Source: Kiritimatiellia bacterium (GTDB taxonomy: Bacteria > Verrucomicrobiota > Kiritimatiellia > RFP12 > UBA1067). From it: 6,890 bases of DNA. Below the pieces are notes generated by a model, which searched no databases, was not told the DNA's origin, and saw nothing but the letters and a program-made list of their open reading frames with translations. The translations under genes and the position numbers were made by a program. This document shows positions 1 through 5,219 of this stretch, in pieces; position 1 is the first letter of the stretch, and every line of letters begins with the position of its first letter. The stretch spans positions 1 through 6,890 of the forward strand of contig CAAGNL010000059.1 in NCBI GenBank assembly GCA_900771305.1, written 5' to 3'.

Positions 1-1
1 C

Positions 2-778
2 GGTCTCGGCTGTCTGGCGGGTTGCCAGGTCGTCGAGCCTGTCTGGCAGGTCTTCACATCAGAAGCGGGCAAGGCGAACGACATGCTGCTGAGTCCGTTC
101 CGCAGCCTCAAGATCATGAGCTGGAACATCCGGGCTGGTCTTGGCATGGACGGCGTACGGGACGTCTCCCGCGCCGCGGTCGTCATCAAGGATGTCGGGG
201 CCGACCTCGTCGCCGTTCAGGAGGTCGATCGGAATACCCGTCGGTCTGGCGGTGTTGACCAGATTGCCGAACTCGAGAAGGGGACAGGCATGCTTGCGAC
301 CTGGTGCAAGGCGATTGACCACGACGGTGGGGAGTACGGTATCGCTCTGCTTTCCAGGTCCGCGCCAATCGGCGTCCGTCGCATCGAATTGCCTCGGCTG
401 GGCAATACGGAACAGAGGATGCTGCTTCTGGCGGAATTCCCGGAATTTCTCGTGGGCGTGACCCATCTTTCGCTCAATGCGGATGAACGTCTCGCCGCCG
501 TTGGGGTCATTCGCGGCTATCTGAATCTGGAGAAGCCGTTCTACCTTGCGGGAGACTGGAACGACATTCCTGGAAGCGAGACGCTCCATGAGATCCGCAA
601 GTCATTTGCCGTCGTCTCGGGATTCGACAAGACGTTCCCCGCCCCTGAACCACGGTCGTGCATCGACTACATCGCCGTCTCGCGGCGCCATCGCGCCCGT
701 TTCGAGCATGTCTCCCACGAGGTTCTGCCCCAGACGGTGTTTTCCGATCATCGTCCTGTCGTTGTGACCCTGCGGTAG
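2..778 (+). CDS. Endonuclease/exonuclease/phosphatase-family lipoprotein, 5' end outside window
   Basis: The frame is open from base 2 to the TAG at 776-778, giving 258 visible residues. The family core is clear. SWNI carries the metal-site Asn (codon 125-127). It is followed by AVQEVD with the catalytic Glu, GIALLSR, THLS, AGDWND, CIDYIAVS and the terminal SDHRPVV with the Asp-His pair. This order is that of the DNase I-like metal-dependent phosphoesterase fold. The substrate (nucleic acid, phospholipid or sugar phosphate) cannot be told from the sequence. The first Met in frame is at 83, but translation upstream of it reads GLGCLAGCQ, a lipobox (LAGC, Cys at 23-25) of a signal peptide whose start lies before the window. 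I therefore infer an exported, lipid-anchored enzyme and treat Met 83 as internal. The next gene's promoter begins about 11 bases after the stop. Confidence 0.88.
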   Translation, partial: GLGCLAGCQVVEPVWQVFTSEAGKANDMLLSPFRSLKIMSWNIRAGLGMDGVRDVSRAAVVIKDVGADLVAVQEVDRNTRRSGGVDQIAELEKGTGMLATWCKAIDHDGGEYGIALLSRSAPIGVRRIELPRLGNTEQRMLLLAEFPEFLVGVTHLSLNADERLAAVGVIRGYLNLEKPFYLAGDWNDIPGSETLHEIRKSFAVVSGFDKTFPAPEPRSCIDYIAVSRRHRARFEHVSHEVLPQTVFSDHRPVVVTLR

Positions 779-789
779 GCCTTCATTTA

Positions 790-798
790 TGCTATACT
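790..798 (+). promoter_or_regulatory. Extended -10 promoter (TGCTATACT) for the LRR lipoprotein gene
   Basis: TGCTATACT is a TGn extension followed by TATACT, one mismatch from the sigma-70 consensus TATAAT. It sits in a short AT-rich dip between two GC-rich genes. No good -35 hexamer is present at the usual spacing; TTGTGA at 762-767 is too far away. A transcript start about 7 bases after the hexamer falls at 804-806, directly before the ATG at 807, so the mRNA may be leaderless. This is predicted from sequence only. Confidence 0.55.
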
Positions 799-806
799 AT
801 CGCCCT

Positions 807-1589
807 ATGAAGAAGTCGCTTTTCATAATTGCCGCGACGGCCTGCGCCGTGTTGACGGGATGTTTTGACAATCGGGAGCGTCCGCAGGACGCACTGCCGG
901 TGACGTCGTTGGCGGCGCTTGCAGCCACCAATCGTGCGGATGTCGTGCGTCTCTACCTGCGTGGCGGTACAGAGCCCCTGGTCGATGGTTCGCTCAAGGA
1001 TCTTCCCGCCCTCCGGGAGCTCGACCTCTCCGAGCGAAAGCTCAAGACGATTCCCCTGGAAATCTTCGCTCTGCCATCGCTGACGCGCCTCTGGTTTGCC
1101 CGTAACGAGCTCGCCCAGATTCCAGCCGAAGTCGCCAAGATGCCAGCGCTCCAGTATCTCAATCTGGACGGCAACAAGCTCACGGTCGTGCCCGAGTCGC
1201 TGGGAGATGCCGCGAAACTGCGTTATCTTCGCCTCAACGAGAATCAAATCGCCGATTTCCCGGCCGCCCTTGGCAAGTTGAAGGAACTGCGTCGGTTCTA
1301 CGCCGTGCGCAACAAACTGACGGCTGTCCCGGCCTTCCTCAAGGAGTGTCCGCTCATAGAGGACGTCATCCTCGACAATAACGCAATCACCGAGGTGCCC
1401 GACTGGATGACGAAGATGCCCGCCCTGAAGAGCGTCTCGCTGACGGGATGTAAGATCGCGAAGCTGCCAGCGGACATCTCCGGGTGGCGGAAGCTCGATT
1501 CACTGTCTCTGGCAGGGTGCCCGATTGCGGCGGAGGAGATGCAGCGGATTCGCAAGGATTTGGGCGACGATGTCGCGGTGACGTTCTAA
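807..1589 (+). CDS. Leucine-rich-repeat lipoprotein
   Basis: The 260-residue product starts MKKSLFIIAATACAVLTGC, a short basic n-region, a hydrophobic core and the lipobox LTGC with Cys19. It should be exported by Sec and lipid-anchored. From about residue 65 to 240 it is built of roughly 23-residue leucine-rich repeats of the LxxLxLxxNxLxxVPxxL type (for example LQYLNLDGNKLTVVPESLGD), around seven copies, the last ones degenerate with Cys in place of Asn (LTGCKI, LAGCPI). Such repeats form a curved solenoid used for protein or ligand binding, and no catalytic domain is present. The ligand is unknown. An upstream in-frame ATG at 789 overlaps the predicted -10 box and would put MLYYRP before a normal signal peptide, so 807 is preferred. 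No Shine-Dalgarno sequence is visible. The MATE gene follows after 6 bases, suggesting co-transcription. Confidence 0.88.
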   Translation: MKKSLFIIAATACAVLTGCFDNRERPQDALPVTSLAALAATNRADVVRLYLRGGTEPLVDGSLKDLPALRELDLSERKLKTIPLEIFALPSLTRLWFARNELAQIPAEVAKMPALQYLNLDGNKLTVVPESLGDAAKLRYLRLNENQIADFPAALGKLKELRRFYAVRNKLTAVPAFLKECPLIEDVILDNNAITEVPDWMTKMPALKSVSLTGCKIAKLPADISGWRKLDSLSLAGCPIAAEEMQRIRKDLGDDVAVTF

Positions 1590-1595
1590 GCAGAG

Positions 1596-2999
1596 ATGAA
1601 GGCTCAGGAACGGTTGAAGGACCTTGCGGAGGCGCCCCTGGGGCGCCTCCTTGTGCGTTTTTCCTGGCCGGCGCTCGTCTCGATGACGCTGAACGCACTC
1701 TATTCGATCGTCGACCGCGTCTACATCGGCCAGGGCTGTGGCACGGACGCGATGGCGGGCTTGACGCTGGCGTTCCCGCTCGTGATGTTCTTCGTCGCCG
1801 TTGGCGTGTTCGTCGGTGTGGGGCACTCGGCGCTCCTCTCCATCAAGCTCGGGGAGGGGAATCAGACGGCGTGTGAGCGGATCCTCGGTGAACTCGTCAC
1901 GCTGAAGGTGGTTCTTTTCTTCGTCCTGACTCCGCTTGTCTATCTCTTCCTGGATCCGATTCTCCGTTGGACAGGGGGTGAGGGGGTGACTCCGGAGGCG
2001 TTGAAACAGGCAAAGATCTATTTACGGATCGTCCTCTTCTCTCATTTTTTCTCGCATTTGGCCTTTGGACTCTCCGCGGCAATGCGCAGCGAAGGCGCGG
2101 TCGTTTCGTCCATGATGTGCATGGTGGTTGGATTTGGCACAAACCTGGTTCTCGACCCATTGTTCATCTTCAGATTCAAGATGGGGGTGGCCGGAGCTGC
2201 CTGGGCCACATTGATTGCGATGTTGTTCTCTTGCCTGTGGGCTTTGGCCTATTATCGTCCAGGCCACAGCGCGGTGCGTCTACGCCTCAGTCGGCTCGGC
2301 GTCTATCGGGACGTGGTGTTGCGGGCCGCTGGAATCGGGCTGTCACCTGCCTTGCAGCAGCTGATGGGAAGCCTGGTGAACATCTCGCTGCAGATGGCGC
2401 TGGCGAAGTGGGCGGCCGATCAGGATGAGGCCACGCGGCAGATTGCGGCGCTGGGGATTTTCCAGATGGTGATGATGCTGTTCTTCATGCCGGTGCTGGG
2501 GGTTCAACAGGGGCTTTCTCCGATTCTGGGTTTCAACTGGGGGGCTAGGGGGTACGCTCGGGGGCGCAGGACGCTGTTGATGGGGTTGGCGATTACGACG
2601 GTGCTTGTCTCGTTTACGGCTCTGGTCCAGGTGGTCTGTCCTGAATCCATCGCGCGGATCTTCACCGACGGCTCGGACCCGACATTCGTTCAATTGACCG
2701 GTTGGAACCTGCGCATCGGCAACTGCATGCTGTGGTGCATCGCCATCAACGTCGTTGCAACGACCTATTTTCAGTCGATTGGCCATCCTTGGACGGCGAC
2801 AGTCCTCTCCATTCTCAGGCAATTTCTCATTCTCATCCCCTGCATCTGGATTCTCCCGCATTTCTTCGAGAACCGCCTGCTGGCCGTCTGGTTGGCACTC
2901 CCCATCTCGGATGTCCTCTGCCAACTGGCCACGCTACCTCCTCTTTTCTCGCACCTCCGCTTCCTTCGGCGTGCGTCGAAGGGACGGTCACGGGACTGA
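1596..2999 (+). CDS. MATE-family multidrug/Na+ antiporter-type efflux transporter
   Basis: The 467-residue protein is strongly hydrophobic with about 12 predicted membrane helices in two halves, the usual MATE size and layout. Family signatures include the N-terminal APLGRLLVRFSWPALVSM (residues 13-30), NLVLDPLFIF (183-192), GVAGAAWAT (197-205), the second-half VQQGLSPILGFNWGA (303-317) and QSIGHPWTATVLSILRQ (393-409). It is closest in style to the MepA/NorM-like branch. These inner-membrane proteins export cationic drugs, lipids or metabolites using Na+ or H+ gradients. The substrate here cannot be inferred. The start codon lies 6 bases after the LRR gene stop with only a weak purine stretch (gcagag) as ribosome site, so translation is probably coupled to the upstream gene. 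The C-terminus ends in a basic tail (RRASKGRSRD). A long palindrome lies within codons 11-19. Confidence 0.93.
   Translation: MKAQERLKDLAEAPLGRLLVRFSWPALVSMTLNALYSIVDRVYIGQGCGTDAMAGLTLAFPLVMFFVAVGVFVGVGHSALLSIKLGEGNQTACERILGELVTLKVVLFFVLTPLVYLFLDPILRWTGGEGVTPEALKQAKIYLRIVLFSHFFSHLAFGLSAAMRSEGAVVSSMMCMVVGFGTNLVLDPLFIFRFKMGVAGAAWATLIAMLFSCLWALAYYRPGHSAVRLRLSRLGVYRDVVLRAAGIGLSPALQQLMGSLVNISLQMALAKWAADQDEATRQIAALGIFQMVMMLFFMPVLGVQQGLSPILGFNWGARGYARGRRTLLMGLAITTVLVSFTALVQVVCPESIARIFTDGSDPTFVQLTGWNLRIGNCMLWCIAINVVATTYFQSIGHPWTATVLSILRQFLILIPCIWILPHFFENRLLAVWLALPISDVLCQLATLPPLFSHLRFLRRASKGRSRD
1628..1650 (+). repeat. Perfect 11-bp palindrome inside the MATE gene start
   Basis: GGAGGCGCCCC and its exact reverse complement GGGGCGCCTCC flank a single T at 1639. 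In RNA this gives a very GC-rich stem of about 10 bp with a 3-base loop. It begins 32 bases after the A of the MATE start codon. A run of five T follows at 1658-1662, but 7 bases away from the stem, so it is not a canonical intrinsic terminator. The encoded residues (EAPLGRLL) belong to the conserved MATE N-terminal motif, so the palindrome may partly be a by-product of coding. Confidence 0.7.
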
Positions 3000-3001
3000 T
3001 T

Positions 3002-3028
3002 TGCGACAGTTCAAAAGAAAGTGTCGCA
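3002..3028. repeat. Inverted repeat upstream of the fabD promoter
   Basis: TGCGACA (3002-3008) and TGTCGCA (3022-3028) are exact reverse complements separated by an A-rich 13-base spacer. Half-site centres are 20 bp apart, about two helical turns. The repeat starts three bases after the MATE stop codon and ends about 28 bp before the fabD -10 box. No T run follows, which argues against a terminator. A repressor or activator operator for the fatty-acid genes is possible but unproven. Confidence 0.45.
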
Positions 3029-3053
3029 TCTCGCCCACAGCGGAGAAGTTTTT

Positions 3054-3062
3054 TGGTATACT
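3054..3062 (+). promoter_or_regulatory. Extended -10 promoter (TGGTATACT) for fabD
   Basis: TGGTATACT preceded by a run of T (3049-3054) matches the extended -10 form, and shares the core TATACTA with the element at 793-799. No clear -35 hexamer is seen 17 bp upstream. The expected transcript start near 3069 gives a leader of about 31 bases containing the fabD Shine-Dalgarno sequence. The promoter probably serves fabD and fabG. Confidence 0.6.
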
Positions 3063-3086
3063 AGGGGCCGAATCAACCAACTCCTA

Positions 3087-3093
3087 AGAAGGA
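3087..3093 (+). promoter_or_regulatory. fabD ribosome binding site, decides the start
   Basis: AGAAGGA lies 6 bases before the ATG at 3100. The alternative in-frame TTG at 3094 directly abuts it, leaving no spacing, so ATG 3100 is chosen. Confidence 0.75.
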
Positions 3094-3099
3094 TTGAAA

Positions 3100-4023
3100 A
3101 TGTCTGATTGCTGTGTATTCGCGGGCCAGGGGGCCCAGGTGCCTGGAATGGGCAAGGATTTCGCCGAGGCCGATGCCGAGGTGATGGCGCTGTTCGACAA
3201 GGCGAACGCCGTGCTGGGGTTTGACCTGAAGAAGGTCTGCTTCGAGGGACCTGCCGAGGAGCTGACGAAGTCCAACATCTGCCAGCCCGCCATCTTTGTG
3301 ACGAGCTATGCGGCCTATCTGACGCTGCAGAAGAAGCGCGCAACGCCGTTTGCCGCCGCTGCGGGGCTGTCTTTGGGCGAGTGGGGCGCACTCTGCGCGG
3401 CCGGCGTCCTCGACTTTGACTCCACCCTGAAGGTGCTCGAGGCTCGTGGCCGCTATATGCAGGAGGCCTGTGAGGCCACGCCGAGCGGTATGATCGCCAT
3501 CGTCGGTGCCTCGCCCGCCCAGCTGGACGAGCTCTGCGCGAAGACGGGCTGCACGCCCGCGAACATCAACTCCGCGGCACAGGTTGTCCTTTCGGGCGAC
3601 AAGGACCAGATTGCCGCCGCCGCGACCACGGCGAAGGAGCTCGGCATCAAGCGCGCGATTCCGCTCGCGACCGCTGGAGCTTTCCACTCGAAGTTCATGA
3701 TGCCGGCTCGCGAGAAACTCGCACCCGTCCTTGACGGCATCACCTTCAGCGCTCCGAAGATTCCCGTGATCTCCAACGTGACGGGCAAGGCCCATTCGTC
3801 CGATCCGGGCGAGATCAAGGCTGTGATGCTCCGCCAGGTCACCGAGACGACGCGCTGGGCGGATGACATCGCCGCCGCGAAGGAACTCGGCTGCGACCGC
3901 TTCATCGAGTTCGGTCCGGGCAAGGTCCTCTCCGGTCTCATCAAGAAGATTGACGTCGCGCTCACGACGCTCAACGTCGCCGACATGGCTTCGCTGGACG
4001 CCACGATTGCGGCCCTCGGCTAA
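3100..4023 (+). CDS. fabD: Malonyl-CoA:ACP S-malonyltransferase (MCAT)
   Basis: This cytosolic enzyme moves malonyl groups from CoA to acyl carrier protein, supplying the two-carbon donor for fatty-acid elongation. The 307-residue length is typical. Visible family features are AGQGAQ (8-13) forming part of the oxyanion hole, GLSLGEW (89-95) with nucleophile Ser91, ARGRYMQEA (115-123) with Arg116 that binds the malonyl carboxylate, NINSAAQVVLSG (155-166), GAFHSKFM (193-200) with catalytic His196, and FGPGKVLSGL near the end. The usual GHSLGEY nucleophile elbow is changed to GLSLGEW. To my knowledge GLSLGEY also occurs in plant plastid and other MCATs, so activity is still expected. It is followed by fabG after a double stop (TAATAA) and 22 bases, and belongs to a fabD-fabG-acpP cluster. 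Confidence 0.97.
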   Translation: MSDCCVFAGQGAQVPGMGKDFAEADAEVMALFDKANAVLGFDLKKVCFEGPAEELTKSNICQPAIFVTSYAAYLTLQKKRATPFAAAAGLSLGEWGALCAAGVLDFDSTLKVLEARGRYMQEACEATPSGMIAIVGASPAQLDELCAKTGCTPANINSAAQVVLSGDKDQIAAAATTAKELGIKRAIPLATAGAFHSKFMMPAREKLAPVLDGITFSAPKIPVISNVTGKAHSSDPGEIKAVMLRQVTETTRWADDIAAAKELGCDRFIEFGPGKVLSGLIKKIDVALTTLNVADMASLDATIAALG

Positions 4024-4048
4024 TAACTCGTAAGCAAGGAGTCTTAAA

Positions 4049-4813
4049 ATGGGTAATCTTGAAGGCAAGGTCGCCATCGTCACGGGCGCTGGCCGTGGCA
4101 TTGGCCAGCAGATCGCGAAGAAGCTCGCCGAGCAGGGAGCCAAGGTCGCGGTCGTGGATCTCAAGGCTGAATGGTGCGAGGAGACCGTCGGTCTCGTCAA
4201 GGCCGCGGGTTCCGAGGCGATCGGGCTCGGCTGCAACGTCGCCGAAAGCGCCGATGTCGATGCGACGGTCAAGGCCGTCATCGCCAAGTTCGGCACGGTG
4301 GACATCATGGTCAACAACGCCGGCATCACGAAGGATGGTCTCCTGATGCGTATGAGCGACGACGACTGGGATGCCGTGCTCAACGTCAACCTGAAGGGCA
4401 CGTTCCTCTTCACGCGCGCGGTGGCGCGTCCGATGATGAAGAACAAGGCCGCCGATGGCACGCAGGCCGGTGGTTCGATCATTAACATCGCGTCCGTCGT
4501 CGGCATTATGGGCAACGCCGGACAGGCCAACTACACGGCTTCGAAGGGCGGCGTGATCGCGCTCACGAAGACCACGGCCAAGGAACTCGGCTCCCGCAAT
4601 GTGCGGTGCAACGCCGTTGCGCCGGGCTTCATCCAGTCCAAAATGACGGATGTGCTTCCCGAAGACGTCAAAAAGGCGTATATGGACACGATTCCACTCA
4701 AGCGCTTCGGCACGGCCGAGGACATCGCCAAGTGCGTCGCGTTCCTTGCGGGCCCTGATGCGGCCTACATCACTGGCCAGATCGTTTCCGTCAACGGCGG
4801 GATGATTGGTTGA
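4049..4813 (+). CDS. fabG: 3-oxoacyl-[acyl-carrier-protein] reductase
   Basis: The enzyme reduces 3-oxoacyl-ACP to 3-hydroxyacyl-ACP with NADPH, the first reduction of each fatty-acid elongation round. The 254-residue product is a classical short-chain dehydrogenase. It has the Rossmann glycine motif TGAGRGIG (12-19), NNAG (89-92), the structural Asn114 in LNVNLKG, catalytic Ser149 (INIASVVG), and Tyr162 and Lys166 in NYTASKGG. The C-terminal part has NAVAPGFI and ends in VNGGMIG, as FabG proteins commonly do. All catalytic residues are intact. A good Shine-Dalgarno AAGGAG (4036-4041) lies 7 bases before the ATG. Other short-chain reductases share these motifs, but the location between fabD and acpP supports the FabG role. 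An insertion around residues 133-141 (KAADGTQAGG) slightly lengthens the loop before the Ser strand. Confidence 0.96.
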   Translation: MGNLEGKVAIVTGAGRGIGQQIAKKLAEQGAKVAVVDLKAEWCEETVGLVKAAGSEAIGLGCNVAESADVDATVKAVIAKFGTVDIMVNNAGITKDGLLMRMSDDDWDAVLNVNLKGTFLFTRAVARPMMKNKAADGTQAGGSIINIASVVGIMGNAGQANYTASKGGVIALTKTTAKELGSRNVRCNAVAPGFIQSKMTDVLPEDVKKAYMDTIPLKRFGTAEDIAKCVAFLAGPDAAYITGQIVSVNGGMIG

Positions 4814-4822
4814 TTTTCCTTT

Positions 4823-4847
4823 TTTCCCCTCGCAATCGAGCGGGAAA
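4823..4847 (+). repeat. Hairpin between fabG and acpP
   Basis: TTTCCCCTCG and CGAGCGGGAAA can pair as a 10-bp stem with one bulged C (4841) and a CAAT loop. It lies 9 bases after the fabG stop and is followed only by TTTAG, so as a terminator it is weak. Its 3' arm ends 5 bases before the acpP -10 element and covers the -35 position, so it may act as a partial terminator, an operator, or both. Confidence 0.5.
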
Positions 4848-4852
4848 TTTAG

Positions 4853-4858
4853 TACAAT
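4853..4858 (+). promoter_or_regulatory. -10-like element (TACAAT) for acpP
   Basis: TACAAT differs from TATAAT at one position. It sits in an AT-rich patch (AAATTTAGTACAATG) in the 75-base gap between fabG and acpP. There is no TGn extension and no clear -35 hexamer. A start near 4865 would give a leader of about 24 bases containing the acpP Shine-Dalgarno sequence. A separate acpP promoter would suit the high demand for acyl carrier protein; this is inference. Confidence 0.5.
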
Positions 4859-4888
4859 GTCCACGTCAACACAAAGGAGACATAGAAA

Positions 4889-5155
4889 ATGGCAGGTAAA
4901 CTTGAAGATCGCGTGAGAGAGATTATCGTTGATCAGCTCGGTGTCAACGCAGAGCAGGTCACCATTGAGGCCTCGTTCATCGATGACCTCGGCGCGGATT
5001 CGCTTGACTCGGTCGAGCTCATTATGGCTTTCGAGGAAGAATTCGGTGCGGCGATTCCTGAAGAGGACGCTGAGAAGCTGACGACGGTTGGCGCGGTCAT
5101 CGATTACCTCAAGAGCAAGGGCTACGGCGACGACGGTTCCGCTCCCGCGAAGTAA
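4889..5155 (+). CDS. acpP: Acyl carrier protein
   Basis: This small acidic cytosolic protein carries growing acyl chains on a 4'-phosphopantetheine arm. The attachment site is Ser38 in the motif GADSLDSVELIMAFEEEFG, the classic DSL signature at the start of helix II. Four-helix ACP layout is evident: helix I from LEDRVREIIVDQLG, and a C-terminal helix in VGAVIDYLKSKG. At 88 residues it is about ten longer than the E. coli protein because of a short flexible tail (GDDGSAPAK). A strong Shine-Dalgarno AAAGGAGA (4873-4880) lies 8 bases before the ATG. It has its own -10-like element and is followed by a strong terminator, so it can be expressed as a short independent message. FabD and FabG upstream act directly on it. 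Confidence 0.98.
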   Translation: MAGKLEDRVREIIVDQLGVNAEQVTIEASFIDDLGADSLDSVELIMAFEEEFGAAIPEEDAEKLTTVGAVIDYLKSKGYGDDGSAPAK

Positions 5156-5157
5156 GT

Positions 5158-5171
5158 AACGGACCTCCGTT
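5158..5171 (+). repeat. Small hairpin just after acpP
   Basis: AACGGA and TCCGTT are exact reverse complements around CC, giving a 5-bp stem with a 4-base loop, two bases after the acpP stop codon. It stands directly in front of the main terminator hairpin and could protect the message 3' end. Confidence 0.4.
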
Positions 5172-5175
5172 CAGG

Positions 5176-5211
5176 AAAGAAGGGACAGGCCCGTGGCTTG
5201 TCCCTTCTTTT
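5176..5211 (+). terminator. Intrinsic terminator after acpP
   Basis: AAAGAAGGGACA (5176-5187) pairs exactly with TGTCCCTTCTTT (5199-5210). The inner GGCC (5188-5191) and GGCT (5195-5198) extend the pairing, with one G-U pair, to about 16 bp around a CGT loop. The stem runs into TTTT (5208-5211), then CGC. This is a strong stem with a short U tract, 20 bases after the acpP stop. It ends 8 bases before the ruvB ATG, so ruvB needs either readthrough or a promoter of its own. Confidence 0.85.
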
Positions 5212-5219
5212 CGCATCTT

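Noticed and set aside
789..806. ATG at 789 as start of the LRR lipoprotein
   Set aside because: It overlaps the extended -10 box and would add MLYYRP in front of a complete signal peptide that begins MKKS.
1628..1662. Intrinsic terminator ending the LRR gene transcript inside the MATE gene
   Set aside because: The T run starts 7 bases after the stem rather than at its foot, and the hairpin lies within conserved coding sequence. I list it as a palindrome instead.
3094..3099. TTG at 3094 as start of fabD
   Set aside because: It directly abuts the Shine-Dalgarno sequence, leaving no spacer. ATG 3100 has a 6-base spacer and gives the usual FabD N-terminus.
3073..4530. Long open frame on the minus strand across fabD and fabG (485 codons)
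   Set aside because: It is antisense to two well-supported genes, and its translation is low-complexity with no family motif. GC-rich codon bias on the plus strand leaves such frames open by chance.
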